This document shows positions 25,413-34,295 of a DNA stretch of 55,357 nt, piece after piece. The notes beneath the pieces were generated by a model, which did not search any database, was not told the origin of the DNA, and worked only from the letters and a program-made list of their open reading frames with translations. This DNA is from a virus. The stretch is taken from IMG/VR virus record IMGVR_UViG_3300030110_000758, positions 1 to 55,357 of that record; one strand, 5' to 3'. The translations under genes and the position numbers were made by a program. Position 1 is the stretch's first letter. Every line of letters begins with the position of its first letter.

Positions 25413-26486
25413 TTACGCTGCGTTATATTTAGCGGTTACAAGTGCTTCAGGCCGCAAGATCTTGCGTCCATACAAATGCATACCTCTGACGATATCAGCA
25501 AAGCTGTCTGGATCACGATACGTTTCCGTCTTGTTGATCTGTTCAGCAGTTGCTACTGCGCTGTCATGTCCAGCAACCAATACACCAAAGTTTGTATTCT
25601 GGTTTGCTGTACCTGTAGTGCCTGGTCCATCACCTACTGCTGGTAGGTTTGATGAAACATACATACGGAAGCCGTGAAAGTTATTAATCACGAGTCCGTT
25701 ACGTAGTCCACCTGACTCACCATAATCGCCATTCATAAAGCGACTATCTTCATCAGAAAGGATTTCCATAAAGACCGGGTCAATTACAAGCCATCTTCCT
25801 TGTGTATCTACTTGCTGTTGATCAAGTAAACGCTTCATGCGAGACACGATCATAGCAGGTGACACAGTTGCAGTCGGTAGGGATGTTGCACCTGGCATAC
25901 GAGCAGTTACTGGAATCGAGTGATCACCAGCAGATGCAGTGGTAATGTTACCAAATGAACTTTTGATCAACTTCATGCTAGATAGCAATTCGTCTGAACC
26001 TGCAGAGAGAACAGCTTTTTCACCACTTGCAGTAGTGTTAGCTGTATCAGCTTTTGCGTGTAGCGCAGACTGCTTGAAACCTGTTAAGTAACCTAGAACT
26101 TCTTGGTCATACTGATCAGCTAAACGATAAGCTGCACGATCAGTGGCAAGCTGCATAAAATTGACGTGGCTGTGTGCTTCTTCGATGTCATCCATCTTAA
26201 AAGCAAAGTAATTGGATTTATCAACAACCAATGTAAAGTCTTCATCGTCAAGGTCTTGCGCTGTTACAGTAGTCCCACGAGTGTAGGATTGCACTGAAAT
26301 TTCAGGCTCCTTGATAATTCTGACCGTATCACCTTGGGCAGCTATCTCCCCAAAATAATCAGAGTTTGTGATATCTCCAACAGTGGCACTCTTGCGGAAC
26401 GCAAGCTGTACCTGTTTGGAATAGATTATGGGGCTAAAATTACCGTTAGGTAAGTTCCCATAACCTGATGCGGATGAAAAAGCCAT
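25413..26486 (-). CDS. Major capsid protein, 357 aa
   Basis: Forms the icosahedral head shell. The pattern fits HK97-fold capsid proteins of podoviruses: an early A-F-R-K-S-A-T-V-G-D-I region, K-S-N-Y-F-A-F-K-M-D-D-I-E-E, then A-A-Y-R-L-A-D-Q-Y-D-Q-E-V, W-L-V-I-D-P-V-F-M-E-I-L and a C-terminal M-H-L-Y-G-R-K-I-L-R-P-E-A-L. I chose ATG 26486 because AAGGAGG lies seven bases before it; the frame extends 16 codons further upstream without a ribosome site. The scaffold gene is upstream and a dedicated promoter lies in the 250-base gap between them, in keeping with the large amount of protein needed. Confidence 0.9.
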   Translation of the reverse strand: MAFSSASGYGNLPNGNFSPIIYSKQVQLAFRKSATVGDITNSDYFGEIAAQGDTVRIIKEPEISVQSYTRGTTVTAQDLDDEDFTLVVDKSNYFAFKMDDIEEAHSHVNFMQLATDRAAYRLADQYDQEVLGYLTGFKQSALHAKADTANTTASGEKAVLSAGSDELLSSMKLIKSSFGNITTASAGDHSIPVTARMPGATSLPTATVSPAMIVSRMKRLLDQQQVDTQGRWLVIDPVFMEILSDEDSRFMNGDYGESGGLRNGLVINNFHGFRMYVSSNLPAVGDGPGTTGTANQNTNFGVLVAGHDSAVATAEQINKTETYRDPDSFADIVRGMHLYGRKILRPEALVTAKYNAA

Positions 26487-26522
26487 GATATAATCCTCCT
26501 TAGATGTTTGCTGGCTTATGTG

Positions 26523-26542
26523 AAGTAAGCCCAAACTTACTT
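26523..26542 (-). promoter_or_regulatory. Hairpin in the capsid mRNA leader
   Basis: AAGTAAG (26523-26529) and CTTACTT (26536-26542) form a seven-base-pair stem with a six-base loop, about 35 bases upstream of the capsid start. With the promoter at 26702-26729 it would lie near the 3' end of a roughly 200-base leader. A role in mRNA stability or in exposing the ribosome site is possible but only inferred. Confidence 0.5.
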
Positions 26543-26701
26543 TAAGGGGCTGATGTTTTTAGGGTGCAAGCATACTGATCAGGTTAACTTGGGCCTATAC
26601 TTTATCAGGTAGGTCTTAACTTAATTGTTTGGCTTAGTTTAGTTAGAGTATAAAGGTAGCTAATAGTATCAGGGCTTTACACTCTTGTCTTAACATACAC
26701 A

Positions 26702-26729
26702 GTTATACATATAAATTGTGTATTGTCAA
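26702..26729 (-). promoter_or_regulatory. Strong sigma70-type promoter for the capsid gene
   Basis: On the minus strand TTGACA (26724-26729) is followed by a 16-base spacer and TATAAC (26702-26707). The -35 box lies inside a perfect inverted repeat, GTATTG-T-CAATAC (26720-26732), that could bind a regulator. The 250-base gap between the scaffold and capsid genes (26487-26736) holds this promoter, the leader hairpin above and an AT-rich leader, and I see nothing else in it. Confidence 0.72.
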
Positions 26730-26736
26730 TACTTTT

Positions 26737-27618
26737 TTAACGTGCAGCACCAGAAATATCGTAAATAAATTTACCACTACGTATTGATTCCATGATTGCA
26801 TCAGAGTTAGCCTCGTATTCTTGGGCTGTCATCCTTTGCACATCTGACTCACGAAAGCTTCCTGATGTGTCGTTAGTTTCTACTTTAGTTGTACGTTTAG
26901 TTTTTACTTCAGAGGCGGCGTCCTTAGTAGACTTACGCTTGCCTTTTACGTCTATACCGTTGTCAATCTTATAAAGATCAATTACACGTACAACTGATTT
27001 AGGGTCATCTTGATTTTCGTACAAGGCATCCTGCACCCACTTGGGTTGTTCTTCTGCCCATTCGTGAAAACTATCACTAGCACGTAACTCATCAAAGTCT
27101 TTATGTATAGAACGTATCTCATCTTCTGCTTTATTACGATACGTTTCTTCAGCTATCTTATCTAATTCTTTTAGTCTAGCATCTGCGTTTTTAAACTTTT
27201 CATTTGCTTTCTTGTCAGCAATAGTCTCTACTATCTGTGCTATTTCAGGGTATTTTTTAGCCCAAGCATCTATGCTTTCTTCACTAGCAGGTGGACGTAC
27301 AGCACCATTTTCTGCAGCTTTATTTAATTTATCTTTAAGTTCTTTTAACTCTTCGTTCTGTTTATTTAAATGGCTGCGTAAATCACTGTACCGTTTTTTA
27401 AACGTTCTCTCTTCTGCAGATAGTGTCTCTTCTTTAACTTCTGAATTGGCCTCTGCCTCTTTGGTATCGGCCTCTTCATCACTGGATGATCCCCCTTCCA
27501 TAAGGGCTTTGAGTTCTGCTTCATCCTGTTCTATACGCTTCTTGTTTGCATTTCTTGTACTTTTTGATTGTACGAATCCTGCATTTTTTGGTGTCTCCAC
27601 TTCTGCTAACTCAGGCAT
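26737..27618 (-). CDS. Capsid assembly scaffold protein, 293 aa
   Basis: Directs capsid shell assembly and is then lost or digested. It is highly charged and almost all helix: an acidic stretch (S-S-S-D-E-E-A-D-T-K-E-A-E-A) near residues 43-60, then a heptad-like coiled coil (L-N-K-Q-N-E-E-L-K-E-L-K-D-K-L-N-K) at about 84-102, a middle helical domain, and a basic C-terminal part with K-G-K-R-K-S-T-K. Composition, length and position between portal and major capsid genes are typical for podovirus scaffolds, whose sequences are otherwise poorly conserved. Confidence 0.8.
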   Translation of the reverse strand: MPELAEVETPKNAGFVQSKSTRNANKKRIEQDEAELKALMEGGSSSDEEADTKEAEANSEVKEETLSAEERTFKKRYSDLRSHLNKQNEELKELKDKLNKAAENGAVRPPASEESIDAWAKKYPEIAQIVETIADKKANEKFKNADARLKELDKIAEETYRNKAEDEIRSIHKDFDELRASDSFHEWAEEQPKWVQDALYENQDDPKSVVRVIDLYKIDNGIDVKGKRKSTKDAASEVKTKRTTKVETNDTSGSFRESDVQRMTAQEYEANSDAIMESIRSGKFIYDISGAAR

Positions 27619-27641
27619 ATTGTATCCTTTCTTATATGGGG

Positions 27642-27655
27642 CCAGCCGTAGCTGG
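27642..27655 (-). promoter_or_regulatory. Hairpin upstream of the scaffold gene
   Basis: CCAGC (27642-27646) and GCTGG (27651-27655) form a stem; on the minus strand the loop is TACG closed by C-G, the very stable UNCG tetraloop type. It lies between the stop of the 692-residue gene and the scaffold start, next to a GGGGCC tract like that at 24828. No T run follows, so a processing or stability role is likelier than termination. Confidence 0.45.
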
Positions 27656-27667
27656 GTAGCCTTATTG

Positions 27668-29746
27668 TTATTTTACAAACAGTCCTGTTAAGAAAAACTG
27701 TGCTGTACGTAGGTAGTAGTTAAGTGCTGGCTTTACGCCTTTCTTGAGTCCTCTACCGTAGGACACAAAATCTTTAAACTCTTGATAGTGTTCTGCTGCT
27801 TTGCCTTTTTCTATTGCTATGTTACCTGCATGACGATAGCCACGTCTAAACACCTCACCGTACCACTTACCGTGATATGTACGCTCACACCACAGTTCTG
27901 CTTTAGCTTTATCTAGTCTGCTAAACCCACCTGTAGAAATACCGTGTGTAGCTATAACGCAACCTGAATCTTTTTGAGCTTTATCCTCGTCATCTGAACC
28001 ATCGCCAGAGGGTCTAGCTTTTGGTCTTATTTCTCCATCATAAGACGGTTGAGATATTGCTTGACCCTTTCGAAACGGATCAATATTCTCTGCCATAATA
28101 GCGTCTGCTGCAGCTTGCTCTTCAGCAGTTATATTTATTGATGTGCCAGATGATACTGAAGGTGGAAGCAAAGACTCAACGTTAATTCCAAAACCGCCAT
28201 TATCGTCATCATCTTTATATAAAGCTTGATCAAATATAGGAGTACCTGTTGTTTGACCTGTTGGATCTGCTGTTGCACTAATTAAATTAGCGTTGTATTG
28301 AGCTTGAAATAATGTATTGTTACCATCACTAGTTAATTTATTACCTTGATTATCAACTCCAAGTTTTAGTATATTGTTTACAGAATTATTAACCATACCT
28401 GCTTTTTTTACAATACCCTCTTGTGTTTTTTTAATAAGAGCATCTCCTCCTCCAGAACCAAGCAACCTACCTAGCATAGAGTCACCAGCTATACTTAGTA
28501 TACCCTTTTCTATATTACTCATTTCTAATGGGTTTTTACCTTTACCTTTATAAAAATTAGCGTAAGCTTTATAGTCATTTAAAGTATAATCAGATGGATT
28601 TTTATTTCTCCAAGAGTCTTGACCAGTAACTACAGGATCATCATCATCGTCACGAACCTCTTGTTGAGCTTGTTCTTCCACAGGTGTTGCTGCTTTTTCA
28701 CGAAAACCCTCTGGTATCCTACTCATAGGCCTACCATTAAAAAAGAAAATTATTATTGTTTGACCTGTCGTATCATTAATAAAAGTTCGTGATTCAAAGC
28801 CTGTAAATATAGAACCTGTACCACCGTAGCTACCAAATCCACCACCTACAGGTTTAGGTACAGCACCACCTTCTTGCATATTTATGGGTTTATCTTGTCC
28901 CTTTTCATCATCTTCTACTTCAAGCTCATCATCTCTAAAGTAAGACTCCTCACCATCCCTAATACGTTTCCAGCCCTCTGCTGCAGATTTCTGTAACTCT
29001 TCAAAAAACTCTGTGCCGTAATATCTTCTAGTTGCAGCGTTAATCATAAACTCATTAGGACTAGCATTAATAGGTACATCATCACGTACCTCTTCTGGCG
29101 TAGCACCAAGCGGGGCAGTATTACCACTAACAGGATCTTTTGTTTCACTTAGTATAAGATCCATTTCCATTTGCATGGGTTTAGTATTGGGAAGAGAGCC
29201 ACCCTCTGCAAAATCTAATACAAAGCCAGTGTTAGCTGCTATAGGTGCATCTGATTTTAAAAGATCTATATCTGCGTCCATGTAAGCTTTTCCTTTACCT
29301 ATTTTAAAAGTAAGACCTTTTTTACCTGTGGGCGTTTTTTCATACATAAAAGGTCCAATAGGAACAGGATCTTTTTTATCTGTAAAACTTAATTTTAACC
29401 CCTCATACAATCCCTCTTCATTTGAATAAAGATCAAATACTTTTTTATCTGAAAGATCAACATTTCCTATAATTTTACCTTCAGAGTCTTTTAAAGGAGC
29501 ACTAAGGTTTTCATTGCTAATAGATAAAGAATCAGACTCATTCTTGTCATTATCATAATATTTTATAGTAGACGTTGATTGACTATCATTATCGTTTCTA
29601 TCACTACCTGCTAATCTTTGAGATTTTTCGTATGCGCTTTGTATATCAGCAGCTTCTTTTGTATACGTTTTATCGCCAGATAAACTTACTCCTGCCTCTT
29701 GCAAGCTGTCTGCCATTTGTTGATAAGCATCAAACAGATTTGACAT
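27668..29746 (-). CDS. Large virion or assembly protein of unknown function, 692 aa
   Basis: The N-terminal third is polar and disordered, and the middle has segments typical of marine phage virion proteins (E-F-M-I-N-A-A-T-R-R-Y-Y-G-T-E-F-F-E-E-L, then a Gly-rich G-G-G-F-G-S-Y-G-G-T-G). Near residue 585 there is an R-P-K-A-R-P motif also found in the peptidoglycan-binding virion protein. The last about 100 residues form a compact basic domain with Cys, Trp and Arg clusters (W-C-E-R-T-Y-H-G-K-W-Y-G-E-V-F-R-R-G-Y-R) that looks conserved but that I cannot name. It lies between portal and scaffold genes, so a head role is plausible. Confidence 0.6.
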   Translation of the reverse strand: MSNLFDAYQQMADSLQEAGVSLSGDKTYTKEAADIQSAYEKSQRLAGSDRNDNDSQSTSTIKYYDNDKNESDSLSISNENLSAPLKDSEGKIIGNVDLSDKKVFDLYSNEEGLYEGLKLSFTDKKDPVPIGPFMYEKTPTGKKGLTFKIGKGKAYMDADIDLLKSDAPIAANTGFVLDFAEGGSLPNTKPMQMEMDLILSETKDPVSGNTAPLGATPEEVRDDVPINASPNEFMINAATRRYYGTEFFEELQKSAAEGWKRIRDGEESYFRDDELEVEDDEKGQDKPINMQEGGAVPKPVGGGFGSYGGTGSIFTGFESRTFINDTTGQTIIIFFFNGRPMSRIPEGFREKAATPVEEQAQQEVRDDDDDPVVTGQDSWRNKNPSDYTLNDYKAYANFYKGKGKNPLEMSNIEKGILSIAGDSMLGRLLGSGGGDALIKKTQEGIVKKAGMVNNSVNNILKLGVDNQGNKLTSDGNNTLFQAQYNANLISATADPTGQTTGTPIFDQALYKDDDDNGGFGINVESLLPPSVSSGTSINITAEEQAAADAIMAENIDPFRKGQAISQPSYDGEIRPKARPSGDGSDDEDKAQKDSGCVIATHGISTGGFSRLDKAKAELWCERTYHGKWYGEVFRRGYRHAGNIAIEKGKAAEHYQEFKDFVSYGRGLKKGVKPALNYYLRTAQFFLTGLFVK

Positions 29747-29927
29747 TTACTTCATCCCTCAAAAAAGTTAACCTACGTAGCGCAGAGATCTCACCTTGAG
29801 CACGATATATACCTTCCATAGAAGTTTCATGTTCTAACTTTTTCTGTGATACTACTATTTTTGCATTTATGTTTTCTAAGAAAGCATCCCATAAAGGTTT
29901 ATCGTTTACTAGTTTTTTTATTGTCAT
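29730..29927 (-). CDS. Small helical head protein of unknown function, 65 aa
   Basis: Entirely helical and charged, with K-L-V-N-D-K-P-L-W-D-A-F near the start and Y-R-A-Q-G-E-I-S-A-L-R-R-L in the second half. It is squeezed between the portal and the 692-residue gene with overlaps of 4 and 17 bases, a place where many podoviruses encode a small protein of this type. It may assist portal or scaffold assembly, but that is an inference from position. Confidence 0.6.
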   Translation of the reverse strand: MTIKKLVNDKPLWDAFLENINAKIVVSQKKLEHETSMEGIYRAQGEISALRRLTFLRDEVNVKSV

Positions 29928-32062
29928 GTTCCAGTAAATCCTTGTTCACCTGGAGTAGGTGCTGTTCCTGTGCCTATGTTGCCACCCCCAGCGCCTGTAG
30001 TATCTTGTACGCCTACTCCTGCTTGCTCTGGTGCTGCACCTGGTGAGGGCGGTGTAGGTGGACCTTGTGGTCCTGCCTCTGGTGGAGCAGGTGGTGGCTG
30101 TTGAAACTTCTTAAGTATTTCTGCTTGTATAGCTGCATCACCCAAGGAGTTAGTAACTTTGTCAGGATCTAAGTCCATGCTCTTAGCTATCTCTCGTATG
30201 ATGTAGTCACTCTTTACAAAAGGCATAAGCGCTGGGTTAGATGCTACACCCATAAATTGCATCAAGCGTTGTGAGCGTACCTCGTTAGCCATTAAACTTT
30301 CTGTGCCTGATGCCTTAACTTCTAGATCACCTTTTATCTCACTGTCAAAATCAAACTGCATATTAAATGAAAAGAAAGCCCTACCTATAGGGCCAATTAA
30401 ATAATCATCTACATTCTTTACAACATTACGTATAGAGCCATTAGCAGCAGACATAAGCATAGAAATACCAGAAGCAGTACGCCCCACACCACTGACGCCA
30501 GTTTGACCATGTGCAAAACTTGGGAACCCCGTACTCTCATCAGCTAATACCCTTGCTTTATCAAACAGTTGCATGTTTTCACCAGCTACATTAGGGAACT
30601 TAGTTCCAAAAATGCCTTGGCCTGGTGCGCCACCTTGTCTACGAAATATCTTGCCAGGATAAACACTTAAGTCCTGCCCAGGAACCAAATTTGTCTCATC
30701 AACTTCAATGATTAAGTTACCAGAAAGTGCAGCATTATCAATAGCCATACGCATAAAACCATTCATTAATGTCTGCGTATCATCCATGTTTTCAGCTATA
30801 CCAACACCAAAGAAGCTATACGGGTTAAGCTCATAGGGTACAGCATAGTAAGGAATACGTGCAGGTTTAAATGGGTTAAGCACTAATCGTAAAACTTTAC
30901 CGTTACATACCCAAGCGTTAACACTAACTTGCTCTGAGTCTTTTAACTCTTTAGGTATAGTTACACCATTTTCTGCAAGTATATCTGTATCTACATAACC
31001 CCAGAACTCTAAAACTTCATATCTATACGGAGCAGAACTATATTGAGAGTCATCCTCCATATCTTGTTCCCAGTATTTCTTCTCGTAAGACTCCCCTAAA
31101 TTAATAGCTTCATCAATAGACTCACCCCTAAAGAATGGTCTAGACTTTAAACCACGCATCTGTGAACGTGTCATACGGTGACGCTCAACTACAAACTCAG
31201 CTTCATCCATGTTGTACGCATCAGGATCAGGATAGAAGTTCCATATAGAAACATGGCTAGTAGAAGGTACAGTCTTAATAGTAGGATTATAATCACCTGA
31301 CTCCATATCCCAATTAGGATACTCTTTGTCAATAGCAAATGGCCCCTTCATTATACCTGTGCCAAAAAGTGCCATTTCAAAAGCTGTGTGACGTAACTGT
31401 TTATTAGCACCACTCTCCTCTAACTGATCGTGTATTTTCTTTTCCATCTTTTTAGCTGCAACCATAGCAGGATGAAATGTAACTGTGCTTTGAGTTGTGC
31501 CTGGGCCTTCTATAACTTTATCGCCCATCTGCTCTAGCTTATCTTCTAGAGGACCAAGACGCTTCATGCGATCATACATTGTCTCGCCAGGTTTTAGTTT
31601 TTCATCAGGATCAAATAAAAACGAAACCCTTGGTTCCTTTCCAAAGGCCGCTGATAATTCTTCTTGTGCTTGCTCTGCGTTAGGATCTATATTAATATGT
31701 ACTGACTCAACTACACCCTCTGGAAGAGTAGTAGGATTTACTGTAAGAGGAAAGCGTGAACTTCCAAACAACACATCTACAATCTGTCCATATGCAGCTA
31801 ATGTTTTAGTTTTAGTGACTTTAACAAACACTCTAGACTTTTCAGTTTCAGTAAACTGCACATCAGGGCCATACAAGCCACGGTAGTTACGATACGCTCT
31901 AAGCCATCTGTTTTCGTCTGTGTATCTTGAGTCTTCTGCACGTTTAAATTTCTCCGTTACAAAGGCAACGACACTACCTGCGTCTAGCTCATCTCCATCT
32001 TGAATAACAGACACTTCATCTGTTTCAAAAAGTTCAGCTTGTTCGTTTTCATTTACTGCCAT
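29924..32062 (-). CDS. Portal protein, 712 aa
   Basis: Forms the dodecameric ring through which DNA enters and leaves the head. Conserved features are an N-terminal R-W-L-R-A-Y-R-N-Y-R-G region, V-K-V-T-K-T-K-T-L-A-A-Y-G-Q-I-V-D-V-L-F, the W-N-F-Y-P-D-P-D-A segment near residue 270, and F-G-V-G-I-A-E-N-M-D-D-T-Q in the middle. The length is usual for podovirus portals. The last about 60 residues are Pro/Gly-rich and disordered (P-P-P-A-P-P-E-A-G-P), which may be a docking tail. It follows the large terminase by two bases. Confidence 0.88.
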   Translation of the reverse strand: MAVNENEQAELFETDEVSVIQDGDELDAGSVVAFVTEKFKRAEDSRYTDENRWLRAYRNYRGLYGPDVQFTETEKSRVFVKVTKTKTLAAYGQIVDVLFGSSRFPLTVNPTTLPEGVVESVHINIDPNAEQAQEELSAAFGKEPRVSFLFDPDEKLKPGETMYDRMKRLGPLEDKLEQMGDKVIEGPGTTQSTVTFHPAMVAAKKMEKKIHDQLEESGANKQLRHTAFEMALFGTGIMKGPFAIDKEYPNWDMESGDYNPTIKTVPSTSHVSIWNFYPDPDAYNMDEAEFVVERHRMTRSQMRGLKSRPFFRGESIDEAINLGESYEKKYWEQDMEDDSQYSSAPYRYEVLEFWGYVDTDILAENGVTIPKELKDSEQVSVNAWVCNGKVLRLVLNPFKPARIPYYAVPYELNPYSFFGVGIAENMDDTQTLMNGFMRMAIDNAALSGNLIIEVDETNLVPGQDLSVYPGKIFRRQGGAPGQGIFGTKFPNVAGENMQLFDKARVLADESTGFPSFAHGQTGVSGVGRTASGISMLMSAANGSIRNVVKNVDDYLIGPIGRAFFSFNMQFDFDSEIKGDLEVKASGTESLMANEVRSQRLMQFMGVASNPALMPFVKSDYIIREIAKSMDLDPDKVTNSLGDAAIQAEILKKFQQPPPAPPEAGPQGPPTPPSPGAAPEQAGVGVQDTTGAGGGNIGTGTAPTPGEQGFTGT

Positions 32063-32064
32063 TA

Positions 32065-33513
32065 TTAGTATCCAAATGTTGCGTCAGAAGCTTGAAACCC
32101 TGAACGTTGTGACACAGGATTAAAATCCCAAAGTGAACTACGTGGCCTTGTCATTATACCGTATCTTAATGCATCGTACAAGTGATCTTCTGCATTTGTA
32201 TCTACGTCTTCGTGGTTCTTTTTATCTACAGGTAAACCAGGAAGTTGTGCTATTGTATTGGTGCAGGAAGAAAAGAATACTAACCTTGGCTCATCAGTAA
32301 ACTCATCTACCTGCAAACGGCGGTGAAGTTCGTTTTTACCTGCAACCCGTGAACCTCTGGAACGATCTGAGGGCCTCCACTTGCATCCCTTTGCGTTCAT
32401 TTGTTCAGCCAAGGACGGTCCTGTGTCTCCACGTTTATGCCACAGGGAACTGTCTAACACGCCGTACCTGATACTACCGTCTTCATTTTCTGCTTCTAGT
32501 ATCATATCCGCTAAATCTGTAGCTGTTACTTTAGAACAATATAACTCTCTATAAACTACAAGTTGTTCGCTTGGCGTGACAGTGAACCACAATACTCCTG
32601 TGAAACTACCATACCCATAATCACAAGCTCTAAATCTAGCCCAGCTACGGGGTATGCTGTATGGTTCTACTACGTGTATCTTTCTATTAAACTCAGGAAA
32701 GGCTGCACCTTCATTTACATCCCAGTTTCCTTCTAATAATTGCTTACGCTGATGTTCAGGTAATGATAAAAGCATAGCTTCATAATCACCACTTTCAGCT
32801 AAATATGGATTATCAAAGAGACTAGCAGGTATGAACCTACGCTTAAACAGGGGTTGACCAGATTTACTATGCCCTTTGGGAAACTTCAACACCTCACTAG
32901 TCTCTATGTCCGTTGCCCAGAACGATGTATTAGGTTTAGCTGGGTCAATGAACATCTTCTTAACCCAAGCGTGTCCCAAACCACCTGGGTTTGTTGTGGC
33001 TCTCATGTACAATCCTAAGTCAGGATTAGCACTACGTAAACGTGACCTCATGTAGTTCCACGCAAACGGAGATGACCACTGTGTAAGTTCGTCAAAAGCC
33101 ACGTAATTAAACGCCTGTCCTTGATATCGCATAACATCGGAGTCTCTGTCAAGGTATGACATCCACAATGTACCACCTCTAGGTGTAGTCCACTGTGACT
33201 TTCTCTCTGACCACTTGATACCAGGTATAGCTTTAGGGTAAAGCTCCTGACTTTTTTGTATTAACTCTCTTAGTTCTTCAGTCGTATGACGTACAAGAAG
33301 ACCACTGAAGTCTGAGTTGTTCATATTTCGTAACGGGTCTGCTAGTGTGGCGTAACTCTTCCCGCCTCCTGCTGCTCCTCCATACAAAACTTCTCGTTCA
33401 CTCGCAGCCAAAAACTCTGTCTGGGGTCCAGGATTAGGCTTAAAGACTACATTCTGTGCTTCTTGTACGTCATATGTGGCAGGTTTAACCTGCGCTGGGC
33501 TTTGTTTCGTCAT
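32065..33513 (-). CDS. terL: Terminase large subunit, 482 aa
   Basis: The packaging motor: ATPase plus nuclease. Walker A is G-G-A-A-G-G-G-K-S at residues 45-53 and Walker B is V-A-F-D-E with D141 and E142. A coupling segment T-T-N-P-G-G-L-G lies at 173-180. The RNase H-like nuclease has acidic residues D298 (A-C-D-Y-G-Y-G), D354 (G-V-L-D-S-S) and D443 (E-D-H-L-Y-D-A-L-R-Y). I chose ATG 33513, preceded by GAAGAGG; the frame stays open to an ATG at 33642, but that would overlap the upstream gene by about 160 bases. Confidence 0.95.
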   Translation of the reverse strand: MTKQSPAQVKPATYDVQEAQNVVFKPNPGPQTEFLAASEREVLYGGAAGGGKSYATLADPLRNMNNSDFSGLLVRHTTEELRELIQKSQELYPKAIPGIKWSERKSQWTTPRGGTLWMSYLDRDSDVMRYQGQAFNYVAFDELTQWSSPFAWNYMRSRLRSANPDLGLYMRATTNPGGLGHAWVKKMFIDPAKPNTSFWATDIETSEVLKFPKGHSKSGQPLFKRRFIPASLFDNPYLAESGDYEAMLLSLPEHQRKQLLEGNWDVNEGAAFPEFNRKIHVVEPYSIPRSWARFRACDYGYGSFTGVLWFTVTPSEQLVVYRELYCSKVTATDLADMILEAENEDGSIRYGVLDSSLWHKRGDTGPSLAEQMNAKGCKWRPSDRSRGSRVAGKNELHRRLQVDEFTDEPRLVFFSSCTNTIAQLPGLPVDKKNHEDVDTNAEDHLYDALRYGIMTRPRSSLWDFNPVSQRSGFQASDATFGY

Positions 33514-33943
33514 CGTCCTCTTCGTAGGTGTAGTATCCAAATCTTTCTTTTTCGAGGATTTCGATCTGACGTAACGTTTTTTCGAGCCGCTTGGCATACT
33601 CGCGTTTAATCGTAGTAAGTCTTTTTCTTTTTCTTTCAACATCTATACGTTTTTTCAACCCATCGTGTGTTATGTTTCTTCCAGATTGCGTAGTTAACCA
33701 AGCCGCAACCTGCCTTAAACTATATTGTTTTACGTGTTTTTTAGCTAGTTCAAGTAACTCTAACTCTTTAGGTATTGGGTTCAGCCAATTATTATCCTCT
33801 GGATCAACCTCATAACCAAAGGGTATATACCGACTTGTTCTTGGTATGCGCTGCCAAAGTTTTACCTTAAAGGGTACTTTAGGCAACATCCAGTATTCAT
33901 GTTGTAAAGGTCGTTCTCTTTTAACTTTGAGCTTCATCATCAT
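33485..33943 (-). CDS. Helix-turn-helix protein of the packaging locus, about 152 aa
   Basis: Encoded between the small and large terminase genes and overlapping both. A run of ATG codons at 33943, 33940 and 33937 gives the start; I use the first. The middle contains a likely helix-turn-helix (Y-S-L-R-Q-V-A-A-W-L-T-T-Q-S-G-R-N-I-T) followed by a very basic helix (K-K-R-I-D-V-E-R-K-R-K-R-L) and a coiled-coil-like C-terminus. It probably binds DNA; it may assist packaging recognition or regulate late genes. I do not recognise a named family. Confidence 0.65.
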   Translation of the reverse strand: MMMKLKVKRERPLQHEYWMLPKVPFKVKLWQRIPRTSRYIPFGYEVDPEDNNWLNPIPKELELLELAKKHVKQYSLRQVAAWLTTQSGRNITHDGLKKRIDVERKRKRLTTIKREYAKRLEKTLRQIEILEKERFGYYTYEEDDDETKPSAG

Positions 33944-34295
33944 TTTTAGGTGGCAGTATAAACAATCCACCTGGCGCATCTACGGATACTCGTTCTGTTT
34001 TAACTACACCAGCGCGATCTAGTATCTGTCCTGCAGCCATCATCTTTTCTTTTATGCCTAGCTGGGTAGGATCGTCCAAAGCACTGGCATACGCAACTGC
34101 AGCTTTAGGACCAACTCTTGACATATACGTTTTAGTTGCTTCAAATATCTCATCTTTTAATGCCTCCACTATTGTAGTAGTAGATGAGTTAACATTGTAC
34201 CCTGCTAATTTTTTAGCTTGCACAACATCGCCACCTGCTTCCTCAAAAAGCACTTCTAAGAATCTAGCTTGGTTTTCTGTAAGCTTACGTGTCAT
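33921..34295 (-). CDS. terS: Terminase small subunit, 124 aa
   Basis: Recognises phage DNA for packaging and loads it on the large subunit. It starts with L-T-E-N-Q-A-R-F-L-E-V-L-F-E-E-A-G-G-D-V-V-Q-A, the usual opening of small terminases with an N-terminal DNA-binding helix-turn-helix, followed by an oligomerisation helical region and a short C-terminus (D-A-P-G-G-L-F-I-L-P-P-K). Position just before the large subunit supports this. The stop overlaps the helix-turn-helix gene by about 23 bases. Confidence 0.8.
   Translation of the reverse strand: MTRKLTENQARFLEVLFEEAGGDVVQAKKLAGYNVNSSTTTIVEALKDEIFEATKTYMSRVGPKAAVAYASALDDPTQLGIKEKMMAAGQILDRAGVVKTERVSVDAPGGLFILPPKNDDEAQS

Noticed and set aside
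33514-33642. Upstream extension of the large terminase to ATG 33642
   Set aside because: The extra 43 residues are basic and low-complexity and would overlap the upstream gene by about 160 bases; ATG 33513 has a better ribosome site.
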